Origin: Neocallimastix lanati (nom. inval.)
Taxonomy: Eukaryota > Neocallimastigomycota > Neocallimastigomycetes > Neocallimastigales > Neocallimastigaceae
Length of the DNA: 64,000 nucleotides
Direction of reading: 5' to 3'
Assembly: GCA_016946835.1 (NCBI GenBank)
Contig: JACVTC010000001.1
Span: 3,448,501-3,512,500 of the forward strand
Shown here: piece after piece, positions 1 through 13,401 of the stretch
Position numbering within the stretch: position 1 is the stretch's first letter
Layout of the letters: every line of letters starts with the position of its first letter
Position numbers and translations under genes: made by a program
The notes under the pieces: model-generated
What the model was told of the DNA's origin: nothing
The model's database searches: none
The model's input: only the letters and a program-made list of their open reading frames with translations

Positions 1-354
1 TGGATAATTTTTTTTAAGAAAAATAATAATTTTTTTTTAATTATACCCTAATTTATAATATCTATCGAAAAAATTAAAATTAATGTACATAAAAAAATTA
101 TATATATAAAATATATCTTTTTTGTTAATAATGTTTATATAAATTTTAAATCTCAATTTGTATATCAAGTTTATATTTAAATTTTAAAACAAAACAGAAC
201 AAGAACAAAACAAAACAAAACAAAAAAAAAAAAAACAAAAAAAAAAAAACAAAAAAAAAAAAATAGTTATAGTTATTAATTATTAATTTTCTTTATTATT
301 ATTTTTATTATTAATATATAATAATTTAAAAAATAACATTATATATTCTTATTT

Positions 355-356
<2 letters not shown>

Positions 357-429
<73 letters not shown>
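357..429 (+). repeat. (TAA)n trinucleotide microsatellite
   Basis: About 24 uninterrupted TAA units. A similar tract recurs at about 50592-50654. Both lie in non-coding DNA. Confidence 0.95.
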
Positions 430-1826
430 GCAATTTAACAAATACTAAATACTAAATAAATAAATAAATAAATAAAAATATTATTAAACAATTTATGTAT
501 ATAATTTATTTTTATTATATATGTTAAGAGTCGTTAAATATGAGTTTAATAATTATATCAACTTTATTGTTTTTACACTTTTACAATGTGGCTTAAATAT
601 TAATAAATATATTTCTCTTTCCTAATATATTTATTTTCATTATTAATATTAATTTTACATAGGATTTTTTTCCTAAATCTTTTTTTTTTCTCTAACATTC
701 TCTTGTTATATTGTAATAATTGTAATATATATTATTTTTGAAAAAATAAATATTTTTTTTAATTTATTATAAATACATAAATAAAAAAAAAAAAAGGAAT
801 TAATTCCTATTAGAAAAACAAAAAAAAAACTATAGCCATGATAGATACCACAAATCTTTAGAAATTAATTAAAGTAATAATGTATTAGTCATACTAGCCA
901 ATAAATTTTAAAATTTAATGTAATAATAAATATTTACCATAATTCATCATTTTAAAAAAATATGTACAGTGATTATAAAAATTACTAAAAATATTTTAAT
1001 TTCATATATTTATGACATATAAATTATATATATAACTTGTATAGTATATAAATATATTATGAATATATATTAATATATATTTATATAAATAATCTAATAA
1101 TTTAAATATATTATAATATGAATGAATAAAAAAAATAAATAATTTTAGAATTTAAATATATTTATATATTTAAAAAAAAAAAAAGAAAAAAAATAAAAAC
1201 ATAATTATTATTATATGTATTATTACAAAATATTTTTTAATCTTTAATAAAAAAATGCAAGTATCGTTTTGCCTATAATTATTAATAATTGATTACTAAA
1301 GAAAAAAATTAAAAAAGAAAGAAAAAGGCTAAGTATTTTAACACTTTTTTTTTATTTAATAACAATTACACCATAATTATGTTATACATTTATACATATA
1401 TATTTAAATTTTTTAAATTTATTATATTGAATGGAATGAATTAAAAAACGTGTTTATGTTTTGTTTTATATCCTTTTCTATAATTGCTTAATGATTAAAA
1501 AATTTAAAATAGAAGGAAAATATACAAAAAGATATTTATTTTATTAAATTATTCAAAATGATAATATAATAAATTTTAAAAAATTTTTAAAATGTTATTT
1601 TATATATAAAAATAAAAATGAATATAATTAAAAACAAATCAAAATAATAATATTTTATCTTTTGGTATGTTTCCTTATTTCTTATTAACTATCTGAATAA
1701 TGATATAGATTTTTTACTTTTTAAAAATTTCTTTTATAACAAATTTCTATAAAAATTCAAAAAATAAATATTTTATTATATATATATATATATTTTATAA
1801 TTTCCCCGTAAAATAAACATTTTTAT

Positions 1827-1878
<52 letters not shown>

Positions 1879-1939
1879 TGTTTAAAATAACAATAATACT
1901 TTTTTTAAATAATTGTAAATGATATTACTCATATAAACA

Positions 1940-2216
1940 AAATAAAATAAAATAAAATAAAATAAAATAAAATAAAATAAAATAAAATAGAATAAAATAA
2001 AATAAAATAAAATAAAATAGAATAAAATAAAATAAAATAAATAGTAGAATATTAATGCAAAGTACAGATTAAATAAAATAAAATAAAATAAAATAAAATA
2101 AAATAATATAAAATAAAATAAAATAAAATAAAATAAAATAGAATAAAATAAAATAAAATAAATAGTAGAATATTAATGCAAAGTACAGATTAAATAAAAT
2201 AAAATAAAATAAAATA
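1940..2216 (+). repeat. AAAAT pentanucleotide block with 121-bp higher-order duplication
   Basis: AATAA/AAAAT pentamers are interrupted by a more complex segment containing TAGTAGAATATTAATGC. That segment appears twice, at about 2041 and 2162. The offset of about 121 bp shows that pentamers plus insert were duplicated as one unit. Confidence 0.85.
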
Positions 2217-3095
2217 ATTGCAATAATTAATAATCTTTTATTATTATATATACTTGTAAGAAATTATTTAAAAACTATAGGTTTTTCAATTTATTTCTAA
2301 ATGGCTTTTTAACTAAAAAAAAAAGTTATAAAATATTATAAATGATTATTAATTACTTATTTTAATTATTTTTAAACTTTTTTTAATATAACTTTTTTTA
2401 TGGTAGATGTAATATAATATTAAAAGTAGTAATATGTTATTTTTCAAGTGTTTATAAATTCATATTTCATATTTAATATTTATTATTTATTATTTATTAT
2501 TTACTCTCTGTTATAAAAGTGTTTATCTTCTATAAAATATACTAAATAATGAATTAATATAATTAATTGTATTTTAAAATATATATATATTTACAATTAA
2601 TGATTAGCTATATAATATAAAAGAAATTAATAAAAATAATTAATATATACAATTTATTAAAAATAATTTATACATTTAGAGTTTTAAATAATAAAAAAAG
2701 TTAAATTTTTAATATTCTAATATATTTTAATATATGAAAAGTACTTATAATTAATAATTTTATGTATATTAACTATTACAACTTTTTTTTTTTTAATTTT
2801 TATGATAATTAATTAAAAAAAAAAAGGAATTACGCTTAAAATAATTAAATCTTATTTCTAATACATTAATATAATTAATTCTGAATAATATTTTAAATTA
2901 TAATGAATTGATATTAAATGTATAAAAAGTTGTCTAATTGTATAATTGATATAAAGATATATATTATAATATATAATATATTACTATTTATTTAATTTAT
3001 TTTTTTGATTTTTATTTATTTTATTTATAATACATTTATTAATTAATTAAAATATAATACAATTTTTTTTTAACATAAAAAAAAAAAGATAAAAA

Positions 3096-3106
3096 TATAT
3101 AAATAG
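3096..3106 (+). promoter_or_regulatory. candidate TATA element of the Prx-Grx gene
   Basis: TATATAAATAG lies 88 bp upstream of the ATG and is followed by a poly(T) tract. It is a good match to a TATA box, but the whole region is A/T-rich, so chance matches are expected. Confidence 0.35.
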
Positions 3107-3193
3107 GTTATATTTTATCTTCTTTTTTTTTTTTTTTTTTTTTTAAATTACAAATCAATAATTAGTTATTATATATAATTTTACATATAAAAA

Positions 3194-4181
3194 ATGAATT
3201 TCCCAAACGTTGAAGGTAAAACTGTTCCAAGTGTTACTTGGGTTCATAGAGTTAATAATCAATGGGCAAAGCTTACTACTGATGACGTTTTCAAGAACAG
3301 AAGAGTTGTTGTTTTCTCTCTTCCAGGTGCTTTCACCCCAACTTGTTCATCTTCTCACCTTCCACGTTATGAAGAATTAGCAGAAACTATTAAGAAAGTT
3401 GCTAAAGTTGATGATATTTACTGTATCTCTGTTAATGATACTTTCGTAATGTAAGTATTATAATTTAATATTTTCAGAATTTTTTATTATAAAAAATTAT
3501 TTTATTATAGAATTAGAAAAATTTAAAATTCAATATAAAATTGAAAAATGAAAATATTGATTAAATACATTGAATATATGGTTAAAAATTAAGAAAAAAA
3601 AAATAAAAATTAAAATAATTATTTTGAAGGTTGAGATATTAAAAAATAAATATTTATATTATATTATATTAAAAAAATAATAATAATAAAATAGGAATGA
3701 ATGGGCTAAGGATCAAGGTATTCAATATGTTAAACTCATTCCAGATGGTAATGGTGAATTTACTGAAAAGCTTGGTTTCCTCGTCGATAAAAAGGATTTA
3801 GGTTTTGGTAAGCGTTCATGGAGATACTCTATGTTTGTTGAAAATGGTGTCATTAAGAAGTTCTTCTGTGAACCAGTTAAAGAAGGTGATCCATATGAAG
3901 TTTCTGATGCTGATACCATGCTTGATTACCTTGCACCAAACACCGTAAGACCAAAGGTTTGTACTATTTTTGCTCGTGTTGGATGTCCATACTGTGCTAA
4001 GGCTAAGAAACTTTTACAAGAACATGGTATTAAATACGAAGAAATTACTGTCGCTCGTCATGGTCTTACTTCTAGAACTTTAAGAGCTGTCGCTAACAAG
4101 TCTACTGTCCCACAAGTTTTCATTGATGGTAAATTAATTGGAGGCAGTGAGGATTTAGAAAAGTACTTTGCCAACAACTAA
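3194..4181 (+). CDS. peroxiredoxin-glutaredoxin fusion (hybrid Prx5), two exons
   Basis: Predicted thiol peroxidase that reduces hydroperoxides and carries its own glutaredoxin for glutathione-dependent recycling. Exon 1 is 3194-3450 and exon 2 is 3695-4181; the intron (GTAAGT...TAG, 244 bp) splits a Met codon, giving 247 residues. Residues 1 to about 165 are a Prx5/AhpC-TSA domain with the peroxidatic motif PGAFTPTC (Cys51). Residues from about 170 are a glutaredoxin with CPYC at 183-186, the TVP cis-proline loop and a GGSEDL glutathione-site motif. No signal peptide is visible, so it is probably cytosolic. The domain order matches the bacterial hybrid Prx-Grx of Haemophilus type. Codon use is richer in C-ending codons (AAC, ACC, GTC) than in neighbouring genes, which suggests strong expression. 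Bacterial origin followed by intron gain is an inference. Confidence 0.93.
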
Positions 4182-4200
4182 ATTCATAAAGTGAATATAT

Positions 4201-4236
<36 letters not shown>

Positions 4237-5038
4237 TAAAATTATATTATAATAAAACAATTGATTTTATTAAAATTTTATATATGATATTGCTTATAAA
4301 ATAAGGAATATTAAATAAACATAGTATAAAATTTATTATATCATATTAAAGCATATCTAAATTAATAAAATAAAAAAAAAAACTTGTAAAAAAAATTAAA
4401 AAAATTAAAGCAAATAAATAATTAAAACAAATTAATGAAACAGTTTTTATATTTATTATTATATATATTATAATTATTAGTGTTTTAAAATATTAAAATC
4501 TTTCTAAAGACCTTTAAATTAAGATAATAGAAATGTATTGTCTAATATTATAATTATTCAAATTAAATATGATATTTATTATTAATGGATAATATTTAAT
4601 TAGTTGATGTTTTATTTAAATGAATAATTAATTGGTAATGTCTTATTTATTTAAACAATCCTTTAAAATCATGTAATTTTATTATTATTATAATTTAAAT
4701 AAAGTTATTCTCTTAATCTAAAAAAAAAAAAAAAAAATATTTAAACAATATTTATTATTAAATTATTATTTTAAAATAATAAATCTAGAGTAAAATTTAT
4801 ATTTAATACATATAATTGTAAAATTTAATGAATATGAATGATCCATTCGATCAATAGTTTATTCTAATCATGTAGTACAAAAAAATTTTCATTTATTTAT
4901 TATTTTTTTTTAAAAATATATATATATATATATATATAATAATTAATATATAAATAATCAATTATAATTTAAAATTCAGAATTTTTAATTTAAAAGAAAA
5001 ATTATAATATATTTTATATATAAATAATATTATATTTA

Positions 5039-5085
<47 letters not shown>

Positions 5086-5159
5086 CAAAACAAAGAACAA
5101 TTATAAATTTCATTCAAATCTATTATTTTAAATAAAATTATGATATTTCTTTCCTTGAG
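4182..5159. other. intergenic, with a LINE-like 3' tail
   Basis: Poly(A) lies at about 4205-4230, just after the Prx-Grx stop. At about 4693-4737 a segment reading AAAGTTATTCTCTTAATCT followed by poly(A) resembles the 3' ends of the LINEs in this window (compare about 30527-30583 and 30927-30970), so a decayed LINE tail is likely. Poly(T) lies at about 5048-5085. No gene is seen. Confidence 0.5.
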
Positions 5160-7290
5160 CAGGGGTGTACTCGATTTTTGTATAATAAATCGTCTGCAAG
5201 GGGAATCAACTTTACTCTTATAAAGTATAAAATATCAAGTGCTTATTTTGTTGATTATCCAACTGTATCTGATCATAAACCTCTCGTAGTTTATTGCAAG
5301 AAAATTACCACAGATGAATCATTTTTGTTACCAAAAAAATTTGTAAGATGGGATAGGCGTAAATGTCTTGAACAAAAGAAAAAAATATGTCATCACAATA
5401 AATTTGAGATTCTTAGTGAAGAAATAGGAAATGAAGAACTTTCAATAGATTGTATAATTGAAAAGTTCATTAACCCTATTAATTCCATTGCTAAGGATTT
5501 ATCGATTACATCTTCAACAGAAATCAGAAAAGCGATGTTTAGAATGTCACAAAAAATTTATTGTCTTCAAAAGGTAAAACATATTAAATACAAACAAATT
5601 AAGCGTTATGTTTCTGCAAATGATTCCAATGAATTTGCTGAAATAGTTGACTCGTATAACAGACTATGTGAATCAATTCATAAAAAATGTAACGAGTTTA
5701 GGAAAAAAGAATATCTATATTGGATTAAAATTGGATGTTCGTTAGCTCTTAAAAAGGATAGTAGGAAAGCATGGAAATGGGTTAAAAAGAATGCAAAAAA
5801 CAAATAATCAAACATTCACAGTCTTTCATCCTGTTAAAAATAATAATAATAATGTACTTGTTTCTTCTACAGATAAAAAATTAAAAGCTTGGCATTCTCA
5901 TTATAAATTTTTAGAATCGGATTCTTCAGGTCATAGTCTTTCTAAAGATTACTGGAAATATTCTGATGCACTAAGGAATTTGGGAAGACCAAGGCAATAA
6001 GAATGGGATATTAACCAAGGTATTAGCGATGAAGAAAGTAGCGAAGCAATCTCCCCACACCTAACTTTAAAGTTTGTGGTCCTGATGGTATTCCAATGGA
6101 ATTCTTCAAAGCTTTGATTCCTTGTAAAGATGATTCAGAAGGATCAAGTGATAATAATAGTAATATTTCATCTGGCTTTAAATGTCTCAAAGCCTTAATC
6201 AATCATATTTGGAATGGTGATTTCCCAAAATCATGGAATAACGCATTAATAGTATTTATTCATAAAATGGGCGATTCATCAGATTGTAATAACTACCGTA
6301 ACATCTCTCTTATCAATAATGTATTAAAAATTATAGCAAAAATCATAGCAAATAGTATCTCTAAATATGGAATTGATGAAGGTTTTATAAGACCTGAACA
6401 ATATGGATTTCGTAATCGTGAAGAATGTATAAGTCTTTACATTACATTAAGAATTATATGTCAGAGACGGAAATTTGAAAATAAGGATACTTACCTTGCT
6501 TTTTTGGACCTTAAAAAAGCGTTATGATTCAGTGTCCACATATAATGTATTAATGAAGATTCATCACTTAGGTATTAGAGGTAAGTGCTATCTATAATTT
6601 TATTGAAAATTTATACTTATCTTCCAAGGCTTGTGTAAGAGTTGATGGACAATTTTCGGAATCATTTAATATTAAGAAAGGAGTTCGTCAAGGTTGTCCC
6701 CTCTCACCAATTTTGTTTAACTTGTTCATTAATGATATTTTTAATAATTATAATAAATATGGCATCTCAATTGGTGATAAACGTTGTTGTGGAGGTCTTT
6801 TTTACAGATGACATTGTGTTATGTGCTCCAACAAGATCCCAACTTAAGAAATTATTAAAGTTTGCCAGTAAATGGGCTAGAAACAATGAAATGCAATTTG
6901 GTATCAATAAATGTGTCAGTCTAGTAGTACGAGGGGAAGTTTCTAGATTTCTTTATAATAGTAATCCTACCTTTTACTTTTATCTTTTAAGTCAAGAGTT
7001 ACCTAAAACGAAATTGCTATGCCTACTTAGGTGTATCATTTTCAAATGATTTAGAATTGAAACCGATCATACAGAGAATGAATAATAAAGTAAGAAAAGC
7101 ACTTTATTTCATAAAAAGATTTCTTAAGAATCCTAATATTCCTATTCCTTATAAAAGAATGTTATTTTCAGCTATAGTTATTGGACAAGTTTCATATTAT
7201 GCACCTCTACTTGGATCTAACAAAGAAAGAACGAGAAGTACACAGACACTAAAACTATTACAATTCTCATTATACTCAAGACTTTATAAA
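5160..7290 (+). mobile_element. LINE-B copy 1, decayed non-LTR retrotransposon fragment
   Basis: The fragment starts inside the end of an APE-type endonuclease (SDHKPLVV at about 5249-5272), runs through a linker rich in Lys and aromatic residues, and then through reverse transcriptase. RT motifs seen are GPDGIPMEFF, RPEQYGFRNREE, LAFLDLKKA, RQGCPLSPILFNLFIND, TDDIVLCAPTR and FGINKC. The reading frame changes several times: frames end at 5807, 6000, 6527, 7049 and 7350. It is therefore a pseudogene. The 5' part and the C-terminal zinc finger are missing; the right end runs into a 119-bp direct repeat at 7291. It is the same subfamily as the copies at about 34.5-39.3 kb (minus strand) and 51.0-52.4 kb. 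Confidence 0.88.
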
Positions 7291-7409
7291 AACATATTTT
7301 ATTCTTTAAATAATTTCATTTGTATTATTAACAAGCCACAAATACTATAAATAAGATAAAATATATCAAACATTTTGATCTTTCTAATAAAATAATATCT
7401 CTATTTAAA
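7291..7409 (+). repeat. 119-bp direct repeat, left copy
   Basis: Nearly identical to 9413-9531, with one visible mismatch. It begins exactly where homology to LINE-B ends. Confidence 0.9.
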
Positions 7410-9412
7410 ATATATAATATTTTTTTTTGTTTTTGTTTTTGTTTTTTATTAAAATGATTAAGAAATTTTTTAATTAAAATTCAAAAAAAAAAAAAAAAAT
7501 TTATTTTATATTTTATTCATTCATATATTTAAATATAAAAAAGTACAAAATTTATATACTTATTCTGTATTCATTTACTTTTTTTATTTCCTTTGTTTTA
7601 TATTATTATATTTAAAAAAAAAAAAAAAAGACATTAAAATAATTGCTATTTTTATTTATTATTACATAAGACAAAAAATTAATAAAAAAGTAAACACACT
7701 TATCTTTGAATTTGTTTATTATATTTATTCTTTATTTAATTTGATTATTTTTTTATATTTTAAATAATTTTTTATTTTTTATTTTTTATTTTTTTTTTTT
7801 TATATATTTTTTAATTTCTATTTTAAATTAATAACTATTTTATAATATTATATTTAAAATAAAAATATTAAAAATAATATATAAAAATAAATATTGATTT
7901 ACATATTATATTTCTTTTTATATTATTATTTCTATTAATCTTAAAATAAATATATTTTATTTTATAAATTTAAGAAATAAATTTTTTTAATTCATATTTT
8001 AATTTATAAAATTGAATTAAATAAAAAAAAAAACTTATTTTCTTTGGTTTTTTTGAATACTAGACGAATGCTAATTCTTTTATTTAATTAACTTGTTTTA
8101 TTATTTATTTCTATATAAAATAATAATTTTATTATTATTTTTTATTAAAATCATATTTATATTATTAATTATAAATAAATTTTTTTAATTCTCATTTTAT
8201 TTTATATAAATAGAATTAAAATAGAAACTTATTTTTTTTTTCTTTCATTTTGAAAAGAATTCAAAACTTTAATAAAAAAAAATAATAAAATAATTTTTTT
8301 AAAAAAAGAAATGATTGCTGAATTCGTCTAAATTTCAAAGAGTTTTTTTTCAGTTTGTTTTCTTTTTAATTTAAAATAGTCGAATTACATTAGGCTCATC
8401 AATGGATATTTGTTGATTTGACACTAGACAGCATTTTAAAACTTTAAATTTTTTAATTGCTGAAACTGTCCAAATTAAGTCATGGCTTTCAAATCCATAT
8501 TCATTAAGATATTAGCATAAAAAGATTGCAGTAACTGTCTAACACAAGACAGGGGTTTTGCTTTGACTAAAATTTCATTTTTATTTAAAATTTGTATATA
8601 AAAAATAAATACCAGATTTATTCTTAAAGCAAAATTCAAACAAAAATAAAGTAGAATAGAATCCAATTCCATGGTAGTTAATACTTTTTCTTTTCTTCTT
8701 CTTATTTTAATTCATTTCCAATGGTTTTTAAAGATTCCAATGATGAGACTTTTAATTATTTATTTACAATAGATGTACCTTAATAAAATTATCTTTCTTT
8801 CTTCTTTTCTTGAAGTTTTTCTTTTTTCTTTTTAAATTTTTTCTTACTGTTAATTATCAAAGATATTTAATTTTTTTAAATTAAATAACTTTTCTAATTT
8901 TTTTTAAAAGTCTAAAGTTCAAAAATTTGAAAATATTTTGTTCTTATATACTTTTTTTTATTCTAATAATCTTTTTATTAATAAAATAAAATATATATTT
9001 TATAAACAAAATGTTTATATCTATTAATTAAAAATATAAATATTAAATAAGAGTTTTATTATTAGTGGTAGAGTAAAGTTTTTCAAATAGTTAATATTTA
9101 TTAAAAAATAATATAAAAAATATTTAGTGGTAAAGTTTAGTAATATTTCTATGCAATTTATATATTAATTCCATAAATTTTTTTAAAATATTTATTTAAT
9201 AAAATTATATTAAATATATAATAAATAATTAATTTCATTTTTACGTTTTTATATATGTATTATATGAACAATTTTTTTTATTTAAATAAAAACCAGTTAT
9301 AAATACAACACCATTTTACTTATATACTGTTTAAATATTAATTTTATTAAATATACTTATAATTATATTAATTATTTTTATTATTTGTAAATTATTCTCA
9401 TTTTATTTGAAT
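7410..9412. other. segment between 119-bp direct repeats, unassigned
   Basis: Mostly A/T with homopolymers. Two related sub-segments (about 7976-8046 and 8170-8240) form an imperfect direct repeat. A pocket of higher complexity at about 8380-8700 contains a 65-codon minus-strand frame (8475-8672) that I do not recognise. No coding function can be supported. Confidence 0.5.
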
Positions 9413-9531
9413 AACATATTTTATTCTTTAAATAATTTCATTTGTATTATTAACAAGCCACAAATACTATAAATAAAATAAAATATATCAAACATTTTGA
9501 TCTTTCTAATAAAATAATATCTCTATTTAAA
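9413..9531 (+). repeat. 119-bp direct repeat, right copy
   Basis: Copy of 7291-7409. The offset is 2122 bp and the near identity indicates a recent duplication. Confidence 0.9.
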
Positions 9532-9574
9532 TGAAAATGATCCAAACTATATAAAACTTTCATATAAATAGATA

Positions 9575-9611
<37 letters not shown>

Positions 9612-9916
9612 AAAATTACAAATATTTAAAATACATAAAAATAATAGTTTATAATATAAATTATTATTATTATTTATTTATTTATTTTGAAAAGTATAAA
9701 AGAATATATAATTTATATAAATAATTCTTTATTGTAACTCTATTTTAATTTGATACAGAGATTATTATTATTATTTGAATTTTTTTATATATACATTAAA
9801 ACATTTCTAATTATTTAATCAATATCAAATATTTATTAAAGTTTTGCTTGTCTATTTATATTTATTATATTTTAATAAAATATAAAATTTATTATATATA
9901 AAGATTTCAAATTTTT

Positions 9917-9956
<40 letters not shown>

Positions 9957-10189
9957 TTTTAAATTTTTATATAAATTAATTAAAAAAGTTAAAATATTTT
10001 TTAATTAAATCAATAAAGTTTTATCTTTTTATAAAATCATCATCAAATTTGAAACAATTGTGATAAAAAAATATGGTGTTAGTATTGGAAATAAAAAAAT
10101 AAAAATAAAAAAATAAAAATAAAAAAAAAAAAAATAAAAAATGTTTTGGATATTTATTTACTTATTTAAAAAATGATATTATTTTTAAT
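9532..10189. other. AT-rich spacer
   Basis: Poly(A) at about 9581-9604, poly(T) at about 9919-9953 and an AAAAT-like low-complexity tract at about 10090-10140. No gene is seen. Confidence 0.7.
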
Positions 10190-10509
10190 TGTTTTCAGTG
10201 AAAAATAAAACGAAATCACTTCTTCGTTATGTCTTTAGATGGGCAAACAAGAAGTAAATGTCAGTCACTTGGAATAAAAGTGTATAGCTATGTTAGATTT
10301 CTATTAAGTCTCATTTTTCCCGAATATCTTAACTTTTTATCTTAATATGTACTCTTTTTCCTAAGATTTCATACTATATTCATCTTGAAATTCCATTCCG
10401 CTATGATTTATAACATCTACTAGTTATACATAATATGTAATCTAGAGTTAAAAGTTTTTATTCTTATTATTTTCCAATTTTCTCATGAACAACATGGTAT
10501 CTTTTAAAT

Positions 10510-10547
<38 letters not shown>

Positions 10548-11459
10548 AATAAATTAATGTATATTCTATCTTGTTAATAATTAAATTAAAAAAAAAGAAA
10601 TTCTACTATTAGCATTTATTTTCTTTCTTGAGATCTTTATATCATTCCTATTAATGATTTCTGTTCAATGTAAGCAAAGTACTTCTCTAAATTCCTAATA
10701 TACGTAAAATATTCTTGGAATAAAGAATTTCCTACTCTTTATAAAATAATCAAGAAAAGAAACATCATATAAAATTTAATGATGCTATTGAAGGGTATTG
10801 GTCAGATATTGCAACGTGTAACAAAATAAGGTATTAAAGGAACTAATTATGATAAATCAATGTCTTTTTTTTTTTTTTTTTTTTTTTTTATGGCTCAAAA
10901 AATATATTCAATCTTAGCTTGTATATAAATTATTCTTAACCTAGGATTTCATTGGATTTAACGTTTAAAATGTAGCAATACCCATTATTAATATTAGAAG
11001 TGATAGAATTACATATAATTGTCCTGAATGTTGATCATGTTATGGTAGAAGTGATCACCACTTATCTATTGGATATTGGAATGATCCACTTTTTCTAAAT
11101 ATTATATTAAAATTCTTTAGATTTCATCAATTATTTTTTTTTTTACATTTTTATTTTTTTATTTTTATTTTTTATTTTTATTTTAAAGTTAAATAAAAAA
11201 ATTTCTTTTATTTTCATCATATTCATTTATTTTAAATTTTTATAAAAATAAATTATTGAATATTTTTTTTTATGTTTCCTCTTGATGAAATATTTAGCCT
11301 TAGATGAACTTCAATTCAATATTATAAAAAAAAATGATATTTAACAGAAGTTCTATTAAAGGGTTCTGAGTCTAATATTTATGTATATATTTTGTCAAGC
11401 AGATTACCAAAGATTATTCTAGTCATTAATAGCTCTCTTGAGTTGCTTTTTAATTGATA

Positions 11460-11509
<50 letters not shown>

Positions 11510-12020
11510 TCACAACCAAGAAAGTCAATATTGAATTATTGAATCGATATAACAAAGAAAAACCTATTACTAATCCTTCAAATTCATCTAATATTGTTTT
11601 TAACTCAACTAATCTATGGAAATTGAATTTCATGATAACGGTATTCTCTTAGTTCGAAAGAGAAAGTTTAGTAGTGGACCCCACTTTATCTACCCTTCAA
11701 ATGTTACTTCTTTATTTTAATTTATTAAATTTTTTTTTTTGAGTAATCAATTTAATTCACTTCATAATACCATAACAACCTTATAAAGTTTTACACTTTA
11801 CTTTTATTGTAATATACTAACTTTATTTTTATAAAATTTATTTTTAATAATTTTATTTTAAATAGATTATTTCTTAACATCTTTTTTTTTTTGTATTTTT
11901 TTTAATATATTTATTATGGATTTTTCATTCATAATATATTCAATATTTCAATATGGTAACATTTTTAATTATTAATATATTAAACAATAGAAGAGTATTC
12001 TCTTCATAGTTTAAAAAAAA
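10190..12020 (+). mobile_element. LINE-C remnant, strongly decayed
   Basis: This is a patch of higher sequence complexity without any usable frame. Around 10210-10275 short frames read like the RT segment after the catalytic motif (SLLRYVFRWANKK, compare LLKFASKWARNNEM in LINE-B). Around 11010-11085 a CPEC...CYGRSDHH pattern resembles the LINE C-terminal zinc finger. The stretch from about 11655 to 11720 and the end at about 11990-12010 match the 3' end of the fragment at 30688-30972. Poly(T) or poly(A) runs at about 10866-10889 and 11463-11505 interrupt it. The family assignment rests on these partial matches. Confidence 0.6.
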
Positions 12021-12436
12021 AAAATTAAAAGGTATAAATGGTTAAATACAAGTAAAAAAAAATATTTAAATATTAATAATTATAATAAATGGATTCTGTA
12101 AGAATTATTAGGATTTTTCAAAGTATAACTAAAAGTAATATATATAACTAATAAAAATACTTATAAAAATTTCTCTTTTATAAGTAATTTCTCATAAATA
12201 GATCAATTATTTTTTTTTTTTATAATTTTCTCAATAAATTCTCTATTTTTCAATTTTTTTTCAAAACGTTTTTTTTTTTTTTTTATTTCTTGATATGACA
12301 TTTATTCATTTTTCATTATTACATATATATTTGAACAAAATTACATTGCATTGCATATTTCATTAATTAAAATTTAGATCATATTTAATAATTTACTACC
12401 CATTAATATATTTAAAAAATTTTTTTTTATTTTATC

Positions 12437-12752
12437 TTATTTTTTATTTTTATTTTTATTTTTATTTTTATTTTTATTTTTATTTTTATTTTTATTTTTA
12501 TTTTTATTTTTATTTTTATTTTTATTTTTATTTTTATTTTTATTTTTATTTTTATTTTTATTTTTATTTTTATTTTTATTTTTATTTTTATTTTTATTTT
12601 TATTTTTATTTTTATTTTTATTTTTATTTTTATTTTTATTTTTATTTTTATTTTTATTTTTATTTTTATTTTTATTTTTATTTTTATTTTTATTTTTATT
12701 TTTATTTTTATTTTTATTTTTATTTTTATTTTTATTTTTATTTTTATTTTTA
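12437..12752 (+). repeat. (TTTTTA)n hexanucleotide microsatellite
   Basis: About 52 nearly perfect TTTTTA units over roughly 315 bp. Confidence 0.95.
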
Positions 12753-13007
12753 TTATTATTTTTAATACTTTTTAATTTGTAATAATAATAATATATAATT
12801 TTGTAGCAGAAAAAAAAAAAGTTTAACTTGAATAAAATAAAATTTTATTAAAGTTCAACTCAGAATCTAATATTTTTAAACAAAAAAAATTGTAAAAATA
12901 TATATTAGAATCTAGGCAGTAAATATTAAAAATGATGTATTGATTTTTAAATATTTTATATAATATATCTATGTATTTTTTATTAAAAATAATAATAAAT
13001 ATTTGTG

Positions 13008-13038
<31 letters not shown>

Positions 13039-13370
13039 CTAAATTAATTAAAAGAAAATATAATTTTCTTTTTATTATTGTATTATTTATTTGCATGAAT
13101 TTATATTTATAATATAAAAAAAAAAAAAAAAAGGAATTTGTGTGTATTTAATAATTTTTGAAATGTAATCAGAATTAAATCGATTTAATCTAAGCAGTAA
13201 ATATTAGTTAATCTATTTAATAAGAATAGAAAATGAACACGTATTAGTCTATTGATTTATTAATATGGATTAAAGCTAATTTTTGGGTTAAGAGTTTTTC
13301 AATATTTAATATAAAAAATACCAATTTTTGAAAACATATCTAATAATTTTAATTTTAACTTGGTATTTAA

Positions 13371-13401
<31 letters not shown>

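Larger units (their letters stand above)
1..3095. other. AT-rich intergenic desert
   Basis: No reading frame with protein-like composition is visible on either strand. The stretch is almost pure A/T with homopolymer runs (for example poly(A) at about 1832-1876), a (TAA)n trinucleotide tract and a pentanucleotide block, both listed separately. The last 100 bases before the first gene are T-rich, as is common upstream of genes in this window. Confidence 0.8.

Noticed and set aside
7291-9531. 119-bp repeats as LTRs of a retroelement
   Set aside because: No TG...CA ends, primer-binding site, polypurine tract or coding interior is visible.
11379-11633. 84-codon minus-strand frame with poly-Phe
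   Set aside because: It is produced by a poly(A) run inside LINE-C remnant sequence; the flanking residues do not resemble a protein.
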